Assembly (NCBI GenBank): GCA_964390795.1
Contig: CAYMLQ010000030.1
Span: 1 to 30,702, forward strand
Direction: 5' to 3'
Length of the DNA stretch: 30,702 nucleotides
Origin: CAYMLQ01 sp964390795
Lineage (GTDB): Bacteria; Verrucomicrobiota; Kiritimatiellia; RFP12; UBA1067
The notes under the pieces are model-generated. The model searched no databases. It was not told the DNA's origin and saw nothing but the letters and a program-made list of their open reading frames with translations. The translations under genes and the position numbers were made by a program. This document shows, piece after piece, positions 24,386 to 30,702 of this stretch (the stretch's first letter is position 1; every line of letters starts with the position of its first letter).

Positions 24386-24439
24386 GGTAGGGACGCCTCC
24401 CCGAGGCGTCCGAGGCGCGTTCGGGGAACGCGCCCTACC
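24386..24439. repeat. Two-hairpin cloverleaf REP-like element overlapping a stop codon
   Basis: An outer 5-bp stem, GGTAG (24386-24390) and CTACC (24435-24439), encloses two perfect 9-bp hairpins: GGACGCCTC with GAGGCGTCC (24391-24411, loop CCC) and GGCGCGTTC with GAACGCGCC (24414-24434, loop GGG), separated by GA. Its right edge supplies the TAG stop of the oxidoreductase gene. Confidence 0.88.
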
Positions 24440-25796
24440 CGATCTCCCACCCCTTGCGGACAAGCGGCTTGAGCAGCTTGTTCGCCTCGTCGCTATTCGT
24501 GAAGCGGCAGCGTTTGGCGTCCCACTTCAGCTCGCCCGCGACCCGCTGCGAGATGCATCCCAGCAGAACCGCCTCCGTCAGCGGCACCGAATGGTCAATG
24601 TGCGAGTAGGGTTTCGCCCCGCCGCGGATCGCTTCGGCGAACTCCCAATGATGGCCCTTCACCCGCGGCAGGCTCACCGGTATATCCTTGGTCGCCGCAT
24701 GCTGGGCGACCCCGCGGAACTTCGGCTCGTCTTTCAGGCAGATCGCGTCGTTGCAGATGATCGCCTGATCGCCGATCAGCGTCACGCCGCCCTGCATGCC
24801 GCCCCAGGTGGCGACCGCCTTCGGACAGACTTCCGGCCCGGGCATCGTTTTCCCGTCGTACCAGTAGACCGCAATGGGCTTCTTCTGTCCCTCGGCGCGC
24901 ACGAGCAGCTTGACCGTCGTCGCGCACGGAAAGGTCTCGGCGAACTTCGGCGTGCTCTTCACGGTCTCAGCCGACAACACCTCGCCCAACTTTAACCCGC
25001 GCCAGAAAAAACTCATCGCGTGGCAGGCGATGTCGCCCATCGCCCCGGTCCCGAAATCGAACCACCCGCGCCATTTAAACGCGTGGTAGACGTCCTTCTT
25101 GAAAGGCCGCTCCGGCGCCGTGCCGAGCCAGCAGTCCCAAGCCAGCTCCGGCGGCACCGGATCGCTGCCCTCGGGCCGGCCGAGCCCTTGCGGCCAGATC
25201 GGCCGGTCGGTATTCACGTGGATCTCCGACACCTCGCCCAGCACGCCCGACTGAAGCAGCTCGATCCTGCGGCGCTGCGCGTCCGTGCCGTTACCGTTGT
25301 TGCCCATCTGGGTCATCACGCCGCACGCCTTGGCAACCTCCTCAAAGCGGCGCACCTCCCACACCGTCCGCACCAGCGGCTTTTCGACATAGACGTGGCA
25401 GCCCTGCTTCATGGCCGCGATGGCCGCCGCCGCATGCATGTGGTCCGGCGTGGAGACCACCACCGCATCGAGGTCCCTCTCCTGCGCCAGCAGCTCGCGG
25501 TAGTCCTGATACTTCCGCACGTCCGGGCAGCGCCCCTTGACCGCCTTCGCGGAGTTGTCGAGACGTCCGCGGTCCACGTCGCACACCGCCACGATCTGTT
25601 CGCCCAACTCGTAAAACGCTTTGAGATTCGACCCGCCGCGCCCGCCCGACCCGATAAACGCCATGTTCAGCCGGTCGCCCGTCTTGCGGAAGCGCGGCGC
25701 CCGCGACACCGAAACGCTGGAACACCCCGCCAGCGAAACCGCGCCCACCGCCGCCGCGCCGGTTTGCAGAAACTCACGCCGTGACACCTGCTTCAT
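24435..25796 (-). CDS. Tat-exported Gfo/Idh/MocA oxidoreductase with lipobox
   Basis: This 453-residue protein starts MKQVSRREFLQTGAAAVGAV, a twin-arginine signal, and continues into SLAGCSS, a lipobox with Cys25, so it is probably a Tat-exported lipoprotein. The NAD-binding domain has GSGGRG (49-54), STPDHMH (115-121) and the EKP motif (138-140). The C-terminal domain has GAMGDIACHAMSFF and ends GWEIG. AGGGGG before the ATG supports the start at 25796; the frame upstream to 25874 has no family residues. It is the first gene of a unit with the isomerase/epimerase. The last codon and stop lie in the REP-like element. It should oxidise or reduce a sugar; the substrate is unknown. Confidence 0.9.
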   Translation of the reverse strand: MKQVSRREFLQTGAAAVGAVSLAGCSSVSVSRAPRFRKTGDRLNMAFIGSGGRGGSNLKAFYELGEQIVAVCDVDRGRLDNSAKAVKGRCPDVRKYQDYRELLAQERDLDAVVVSTPDHMHAAAAIAAMKQGCHVYVEKPLVRTVWEVRRFEEVAKACGVMTQMGNNGNGTDAQRRRIELLQSGVLGEVSEIHVNTDRPIWPQGLGRPEGSDPVPPELAWDCWLGTAPERPFKKDVYHAFKWRGWFDFGTGAMGDIACHAMSFFWRGLKLGEVLSAETVKSTPKFAETFPCATTVKLLVRAEGQKKPIAVYWYDGKTMPGPEVCPKAVATWGGMQGGVTLIGDQAIICNDAICLKDEPKFRGVAQHAATKDIPVSLPRVKGHHWEFAEAIRGGAKPYSHIDHSVPLTEAVLLGCISQRVAGELKWDAKRCRFTNSDEANKLLKPLVRKGWEIG

Positions 25797-26010
25797 CGCC
25801 CCCCCCTTTTTGCTAACAGCTCCGGCGAACCGCCTGGCGTTACTTGCGCAGGATCGAAACACCGAACAGCGCACATATCATTGACGATTAGCATACACCA
25901 CCCCTGCCGCCTCCAACAAGAACGATGTTTGACCCCGACACTTTGCAAATCGCGCCTTGAACCGAGACCGTTCGGCGCGGTATCATCACGCCAGCTTAGG
26001 AGATGTGTTT

Positions 26011-26895
26011 ATGCGAAAAATGCCCGTCCCGACACGGCGACTGCCTTGCGCCCTGTTCGGCTTGTGCGTGGGACTCACCATAAGCGCCCAGTCCGCTGTC
26101 GAATACCGCTACCTCGACGGAGCCGCAGATCCGAAGCGCTGGGGGCCATCCGAGTGCGAAACAGCAGTTTCGGCCCGCGCGGCGTGGGAACACCCCGCGC
26201 TCCGCATGCGCATTCCGGTTGACTTCGCTGCGGGCGAGAAGAAATACCCCATCGGCTGGCCGCGCATGTACCTGAGTCTCTTGCCCGAAGAGCAGGCTTG
26301 GCAGGCCTACGACCGCTTTGAATTCCAGCTCTTCACCGAAGCCTCGCGCACCAATCTGCCCAAACGCCCGCTCATGTTTCATGTCTACGGACAGCAGGAG
26401 GAAAAGAAGCTTTTTTCCCTCGAAAGTGCCACCATCGGCACCACGATCACGTTCACGGTCAACATCTCCGACCTCGGCATCACCGGCAAGGTCGCCCGCC
26501 TCGGTTTCAACATCAACGAGTCGGACTATGCGGACAAGGATCTCATCGACTTCCATCTCGGCGGCTTCCGTCTCGCGCGCGCCACGGTCGCGCAGATCAC
26601 CGAACTCAAGGCCGCCACGCCCGCGCTCTTCTGCGACAGCCGCGTCCTGCCCGTCGAAGTGGTCGCCGAAGGCCCGCCCGAAAAACTGGCCGAGGGCGTT
26701 CCGTTCGAACTGCGCTGCGGCGACCGCGTCGTTTTCTCAATGACTCTGCCCGTGGCACGCGGCCGCCAGACGCTCGACCTCCGGCTCGACGACGCGAAAC
26801 TTGAGCCAGGCACCTATACGCTCGCCGTCTGCCCCGCCTCGCCCGACCTCCGCAAAGAGGTCTCCGTCACCTTCGTCTCTTCACCGTGGCAATGA
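26011..26895 (+). CDS. Secreted protein of unknown function, partner of the GH123-like enzyme
   Basis: This 294-residue protein has a signal peptide (residues 1 to about 29, PCALFGLCVGLTISAQSA) and then a mostly beta-rich sequence. One segment (about 60-190, with DRFEFQLFTEAS and DLIDFHLGGFRLAR) looks like a carbohydrate-binding jelly-roll, and the last 90 residues (ELRCGDRVVFSMTLPVARG) look like an Ig-like fold. I do not recognise a catalytic domain. TAGGAG upstream fixes the start at 26011. It is 13 bp before the GH123-like gene and surely co-transcribed; together they may form one secreted glycan-binding and hydrolysing pair. Confidence 0.8.
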   Translation: MRKMPVPTRRLPCALFGLCVGLTISAQSAVEYRYLDGAADPKRWGPSECETAVSARAAWEHPALRMRIPVDFAAGEKKYPIGWPRMYLSLLPEEQAWQAYDRFEFQLFTEASRTNLPKRPLMFHVYGQQEEKKLFSLESATIGTTITFTVNISDLGITGKVARLGFNINESDYADKDLIDFHLGGFRLARATVAQITELKAATPALFCDSRVLPVEVVAEGPPEKLAEGVPFELRCGDRVVFSMTLPVARGRQTLDLRLDDAKLEPGTYTLAVCPASPDLRKEVSVTFVSSPWQ

Positions 26896-26908
26896 TCTAG
26901 GACATCAC

Positions 26909-29209
26909 ATGCAAAAATCGTTCGCCATTTCTCTCCTCACTCTCTTCACCTTCACCGCCCGTGCCGAGACCTACATCTTCGATTTCGGCACTAGGGACTC
27001 GCCCCTTCATCCCGGCGCGATCCGCGTCACCGAGGCCAGCGGCGACAAGGTAACATGGTGTCTCAACTGGGCAAAATCAAGCGCCCATCCGATCATGCGC
27101 GAGTGGACCGAAGACAAGCACAGCGGCCGCAAGAATCCGCCTCCTGTCTATCTCAATGACCTCATGTGCGACTCTGTCTCCTCGGGAGCCGCTCTCGCAC
27201 TCACGCTCAAAGACGTGCCCGCAGGTGACTACAAACTGCTCCTGCTCTGCGGCCGCGCGGGCGGACGTTCCGAACAGGTATGGGATGTCGAAATTCGCTC
27301 TGACACCGACGTGGCTCACGCAACGTTTGCCGGCCCCCATGAACTGCGAGCGCTAAAACTGAACGCGACCGCGACTGAGGGTGGCCTCGGCATCGTGTTC
27401 TTTACCCGTAGCCGCTGGCTCGTCAACACGCTGATCGCCGTACCGGTCGCAGAATGGGAGGCGGCGCAGAAGACGGTCATCGAGCCGCTGCTGACCGAAT
27501 GTTATCTGCTGCCGCCCGAAGAACTCGCCAAATGGAAAGACACCCCCCGCCCGGACCCCGCGCCCGAACCGCAGTTCACCGCACAGCAGAAGCGGGACGG
27601 CCTCGCCGTCTACGCGCGCCCGTGGGCCGAACCGGTCTGGCCCGACCATGTTCCGCGTCAGCACGAACTCGACGCGCCGGTCCGCGCCTTCGCCACCCCC
27701 GGCGAATATGAGCCGCTCACCTTCACGCTTTACCCCCTCGCAGCTTTTTCCAACGTGACCGTCGAGGTGTACGGCTCGCTCGTCTGCACCTCGGGCGTCA
27801 AGCGGACAGCCATCGACAGCTCGAGCATCGACGTGCGCTTCGTGCGCTACATGAACGTGCGTCCGAACTACAGCTCGTTCAACACCTACTACCGCGCGCC
27901 GGACGTGCTGATGCCGTGGCAAGAGCAGCCGCTCAAGAAAGGTGAGAATCTGCGCGTTTGGCTCACCGCCCGCGTCGGGCTCGGCCAGCCGCCCGGTCTA
28001 TATGAAGGCAAGGCGCTCGTCAAAGCAGATGCCCTCAGCATTTGGGTCCCGCTCTCCCTGCGCGTCCTGCCGATCATGCTGCAGAAAGACCAGTCGCTCG
28101 TCTACGGCCAGTACTACCACCACCCTCTCCGCAACATCGACAACGCGCCCGATGATTTTTCGCGCGCCTGGTGGCAGCGCAAGGCCGTTTCCGAACATGC
28201 GGACATGCGCGAGCATGGCATGAACACCGTCGTGCTCGGGCTCGGCGGATTTTTCAAAGATGGAAAATGCCTATTCCAGTTCGACCGGCTCCAGCGCGAC
28301 ATCGACCTCTATCGCAGCGTGGGCTTCGACAAGCCCGTGGTCTGCTCCTTCCCGTGCGAAAGCCTCTACCGTAAGCACATGAAGGCGGGCATGGGATCTC
28401 ACCTGGGCCAGATCCAAATGCCGCCGGACGCCTTCTTCGAGGAACTGACCGCCATGGTGCGCACCATCGAGGCCGAGGCCCGCCGCCGCCAGTGGCCGGA
28501 GCTGCTCTACTATCCGGTGGACGAGCCCTCCACCAGTCCGGTCTCGGTGGCCTTCATGACGCGCGTCATGTCCGCGATCAAGCGGGTGCCGAAGGTGCGC
28601 ACCTACATCACCGCCGATCCCGAACACGAGCAGTTCGCCCCGCTCCGTCCCTTTGTCGATATCTGGTGCTGCCAGCCCTTCTCCCTCGGGCGCGTAGCGA
28701 TCCTGACCGACATGAAGGCCCGCGGCGTGGAGTACTGGTGCTATCCCAACCATATCGCCGGCGAGAACGACCACACGACCACCCTTGGCGCTCGCATGAC
28801 CTATGGTTTCGGCTTCTGGCAGTCGGGGTACCGCTGCCTCATTCCGTGGATCTACCAAGCCGACATCGGCGACCCTTGGAACTACCTGGACGGCTCAGCG
28901 CAAGACTTCTTCAACCGCACCGCGGACGACGGCACGCCGATACCGGTGACGCTGTGGGAGGCCTACCGCGAGGGCATCGACGACCACCGCTACCTCTTCA
29001 CGCTGGAAAACACCATCGCCCGCGCCGAGGAGGCGGGACACAAAGATGCGACCGCCCGAGCCCGCGCGGTCATCTCCCGGCTCACCGCCTCCATCGCCGT
29101 CCAGCCCAAATACAAGAGCGACGGCCTCTGGTCCGCCGAAGCCTTCGACGCCTGGCGCTGGGCCCTCGCCGAACAGATTATGGCCTTGCAGGCGCTGTTG
29201 GATAAATAG
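26909..29209 (+). CDS. Secreted GH123-like protein with DUF4091 domain
   Basis: This 766-residue protein has a signal peptide (about residues 1-19, ends TARA). An N-terminal malectin/galactose-binding-like domain follows (about 20-180, TYIFDFGTRDSPLHPGAIRV), then a beta-sandwich linker (about 230-390) and a C-terminal TIM-barrel of the DUF4091/GH123 type (about 400-750). The catalytic Asp-Glu pair of GH123 enzymes is seen in YYPVDEPS (Asp538, Glu539), and the DUF4091 block WEAYREGIDDHRYLFTLE is near 683-700. GH123 enzymes release N-acetylgalactosamine by substrate-assisted catalysis; whether this member does so is unproven. AGGA lies 8 nt before the ATG. It is the second gene of the unit started at 26011. 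Confidence 0.87.
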   Translation: MQKSFAISLLTLFTFTARAETYIFDFGTRDSPLHPGAIRVTEASGDKVTWCLNWAKSSAHPIMREWTEDKHSGRKNPPPVYLNDLMCDSVSSGAALALTLKDVPAGDYKLLLLCGRAGGRSEQVWDVEIRSDTDVAHATFAGPHELRALKLNATATEGGLGIVFFTRSRWLVNTLIAVPVAEWEAAQKTVIEPLLTECYLLPPEELAKWKDTPRPDPAPEPQFTAQQKRDGLAVYARPWAEPVWPDHVPRQHELDAPVRAFATPGEYEPLTFTLYPLAAFSNVTVEVYGSLVCTSGVKRTAIDSSSIDVRFVRYMNVRPNYSSFNTYYRAPDVLMPWQEQPLKKGENLRVWLTARVGLGQPPGLYEGKALVKADALSIWVPLSLRVLPIMLQKDQSLVYGQYYHHPLRNIDNAPDDFSRAWWQRKAVSEHADMREHGMNTVVLGLGGFFKDGKCLFQFDRLQRDIDLYRSVGFDKPVVCSFPCESLYRKHMKAGMGSHLGQIQMPPDAFFEELTAMVRTIEAEARRRQWPELLYYPVDEPSTSPVSVAFMTRVMSAIKRVPKVRTYITADPEHEQFAPLRPFVDIWCCQPFSLGRVAILTDMKARGVEYWCYPNHIAGENDHTTTLGARMTYGFGFWQSGYRCLIPWIYQADIGDPWNYLDGSAQDFFNRTADDGTPIPVTLWEAYREGIDDHRYLFTLENTIARAEEAGHKDATARARAVISRLTASIAVQPKYKSDGLWSAEAFDAWRWALAEQIMALQALLDK

Positions 29210-29224
29210 TTCGCTACTTCCGAA

Positions 29225-30304
29225 TTATCGCTGTACGCGGGCGTTGCCCTTCCAGACGCTCCAGACCTGGTCTTCGTCCGCAGGGAGGGCGTAGTCGACC
29301 AGCATGGTGGTCGCCAGCGCGCCGCTCGCCCAACCGAACTGAACCCATTTGACGGGCTCCCACTCTTTGAGGATCGCGTAGAGCAGGCCGCCGACAAATC
29401 CGTCGCCGCCGCCGATGCGGTCCAGCACCGTAATATCGCGCGGCTCGACCACATGCCAGTTGTCGCCCTCCGCCAGAATGGCGCCCCACAGGTGATGGTT
29501 CGCGTCGGCCACTTCGCGAAGGGTCGTCGCAAACGTCGACGCGTTCGGATACGCCGTCTTCACGCGCTCGATCATCCCCATGAACCCCTCGATCTTCGCC
29601 TTGATATCCTTACCGCCCGCGTCGGGGCCTTGGATGCCGAGACAGAGCTGGAAGTCCTCCTCATTGCCGACCAATATATCCGATAGGCTGGCAATCTCGG
29701 CGAAGATCGCGGAGAGCTCTTTCTCGCGGCCTTTCCAGAACGACGCGCGGTAGTTCAGGTCGAACGAGATCTTGGTGCCGTGCTTCTTCGCCGCCCGGGC
29801 CAGTTCGAGACAGAACACGCTCGACTCGTGAGACAACGCGCCGATCAGCCCCGATAAGTGAACGATCTGCACGCCCTCTTCTCCGAACAGCCGCTCCAGA
29901 TCGAAGTCCTTCACGTTCAGCGTCCGGCCCACTTCCCCCGCTCGGTCGTTCCACACGCGCGGCCCGCGCGAACCGAACCCGCTGTCCGCGATATTGATCT
30001 GATGGCGGTATCCCCAGGGGTCGCCCTGCGCAACCTCGACACCCTCGTAGTCCATGTGGCGGCTGCGGAGGTCGTCCTTGATAATCTGCGCGATCGGACT
30101 GCCCTTCACGAACGTCGTCAGCACCTTGACCGGCAGGCCCAGATACGAAGCCACGCTGGCCACGTTGGTTTCCGCACTGGTGGCCTGCATCATGAACGTG
30201 CCGCCGCGATGTACCGGCTGCCCGTTGACGGGCGTGATCCGGACGCCCATGCTCGTAGGCACAACCAGAGCGTATTTGCAATTCTTTCGCAATTCGATCT
30301 TCAT
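29225..30304 (-). CDS. PfkB-family sugar kinase, 2-keto-3-deoxygluconate kinase-like
   Basis: This 359-residue ribokinase-fold enzyme has GGTFMMQATSAETNVASVASYLG (sugar-binding N-part), FDLNYRASFW (181-190), GNEEDF (213-218) and the anion-hole/catalytic loop GGGDGFVGG (298-306, Asp301 as base). The DLNYR-x-x-x-W block is typical of KdgK, which makes 2-keto-3-deoxy-6-phosphogluconate in sugar-acid catabolism; other keto-sugars are possible. AAGGAG fixes the ATG at 30304, and a good promoter lies about 80 bp upstream. It converges with the GH123-like gene with only 15 bp between the stop codons. Confidence 0.88.
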   Translation of the reverse strand: MKIELRKNCKYALVVPTSMGVRITPVNGQPVHRGGTFMMQATSAETNVASVASYLGLPVKVLTTFVKGSPIAQIIKDDLRSRHMDYEGVEVAQGDPWGYRHQINIADSGFGSRGPRVWNDRAGEVGRTLNVKDFDLERLFGEEGVQIVHLSGLIGALSHESSVFCLELARAAKKHGTKISFDLNYRASFWKGREKELSAIFAEIASLSDILVGNEEDFQLCLGIQGPDAGGKDIKAKIEGFMGMIERVKTAYPNASTFATTLREVADANHHLWGAILAEGDNWHVVEPRDITVLDRIGGGDGFVGGLLYAILKEWEPVKWVQFGWASGALATTMLVDYALPADEDQVWSVWKGNARVQR

Positions 30305-30433
30305 TTCGTGCTCCTTATTGACTGTCGCATCCCACATCAGGCCGCTTTCGTCCCCTCGGGCAGGGACGCGCCATTGAACGTTCGCGCTTATACCAACCCG
30401 TATGGCGAAAGTCAAGGCCACCGACTCGCCAAA
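30305..30433. other. Leader and upstream region of the sugar kinase
   Basis: No gene is seen. It holds the kinase promoter (30387-30415) and a leader hairpin, CGTCCC (30349-30354) pairing with GGGACG (30363-30368), which could affect mRNA stability or control. Confidence 0.5.
30387..30415 (-). promoter_or_regulatory. Promoter of the sugar kinase gene
   Basis: On the minus strand TTGACT (30410-30415, 5/6), exactly 17 bp, then TATAAG (30387-30392, 5/6). The predicted start near 30380 gives a leader of about 75 nt. This is one of the best sigma-70 type matches in the window. Confidence 0.7.
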
Positions 30434-30601
30434 CGGTAATCGGTTGGTGGCAGGGGTGCGAGGATGTTGCGTTTCTGGAGAACGTGCGGCTTGGGGAGGG
30501 GCAAGCGTCTGCTTGCCCGGACGAGCAGACGCTCGTCCCTCCCGTGCTTTCGCGCATAACACGCATCCGATTCGCGATCCCCTGCCACCAACCGATTACC
30601 G
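30434..30601. mobile_element. 168-bp MITE-like element with 23-bp terminal inverted repeats
   Basis: The arms at 30434-30456 (starts CGGTAATCGG, ends GCAGGGG) and 30579-30601 are exact reverse complements over 23 bp. CCAAA flanks both sides (30429-30433 and 30602-30606) as a possible 5-bp target duplication. The centre is a two-hairpin palindrome (30494-30543), and the flanks between arms and centre are imperfectly complementary. It codes for no protein. Confidence 0.78.
30494..30543. repeat. Two-hairpin palindrome at the centre of the MITE-like element
   Basis: GGGAG (30494-30498) pairs with CTCCC (30539-30543) around two perfect 8-bp hairpins: GGGCAAGC with GCTTGCCC (30499-30518, loop GTCT) and GGACGAGC with GCTCGTCC (30519-30538, loop AGAC). 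The fold is the same as at 24386-24439 although the sequence differs. Confidence 0.85.
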
Positions 30602-30672
30602 CCAAACGACCCGTTGTCCGCATTGTCCTCCCAGTTCATCCTCCCAGGGGTGCGATTTTATTGTGTTGAAGG

Positions 30673-30702
30673 TTAAGCGGCCTTGTGGTGCGAGCGGTAG
30701 CG
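30673..30702 (-). CDS. Possible C-terminal end of a gene at the right edge
   Basis: On the minus strand an open frame enters from the right edge and reads RYRSHHKAA followed by TAA. Only nine residues are visible, so the family is not known; a transposase is one guess because an IS-end-like sequence (30645-30659) follows the stop. Confidence 0.2.
   Translation of the reverse strand, partial: RYRSHHKAA

Noticed and set aside
1..30702. CRISPR array or phage genes
   Set aside because: No regularly spaced direct repeats and no phage structural, integrase or lysis genes were seen.

Overview
The window is GC-rich, densely coded DNA from a Gram-negative heterotroph. It most resembles the PVC superphylum (Kiritimatiellota, Verrucomicrobiota or Lentisphaerota). 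The grounds are family-level: several Tat-exported Gfo/Idh/MocA oxidoreductases, a Tat-exported sugar isomerase/epimerase, DUF1080 and DUF4091 proteins, a GldA/F/G plus DUF4340 transport cluster, a TolQ/TolR/TonB-type envelope system, and many palindromic REP-like repeats between and inside genes. No rRNA, complete tRNA, phage or CRISPR array was seen, so the phylum is an inference.

Layout. 1-160 is the start of a truncated Tat-exported oxidoreductase (minus). 260-1660 is a beta-CASP metallo-beta-lactamase nuclease. 2010-2357 is a glycine-rich RRM protein with a textbook terminator. 2418-4456 (minus) is tolQ-tolR-tolA/tonB, divergent from a ybgC-like thioesterase (4607-5020). 5027-11733 (minus) is one tight operon: small membrane protein, phosphomannomutase/phosphoglucomutase, ABC ATPase, ABC permease, GldG-like protein, DUF4340 protein. 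11808-14366 is glycogen phosphorylase (minus). A 360-bp gap follows with divergent promoters built on an inverted repeat and a tRNA 3'-end fragment, then cysK and an mtaB-like tRNA methylthiotransferase (plus). 16944-18245 is a second Tat oxidoreductase (minus), divergent from rpoN (18436-19881).

19919-30304 is a carbohydrate-acquisition region. It holds a secreted DUF1080-LamG-GH32 fusion (minus), a MarC membrane protein (plus), a Tat isomerase/epimerase and a Tat/lipobox oxidoreductase (one minus-strand unit), a two-gene unit of a secreted unknown protein and a GH123-like DUF4091 protein (plus), and a PfkB/KdgK-type sugar kinase (minus). The last 400 bp hold a good kinase promoter, a 168-bp MITE-like element with perfect 23-bp terminal inverted repeats, and perhaps the edge of an insertion sequence.

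How the genes may work together. The exported oxidoreductases, the isomerase/epimerase-fold protein and the DUF1080 domain are the protein families of the 3-keto-glycoside route of glycan cleavage (oxidation at C3, beta-elimination, hydration, reduction). I infer that this window carries such a pathway outside the cytoplasm, next to conventional or divergent glycoside hydrolases. The least-described signals are the two-hairpin palindromes (one supplying a stop codon, another forming the core of the MITE-like element), an in-frame palindrome inside the GH32 fusion, and the apparent loss of the usual GH32 acid/base residue in that fusion.
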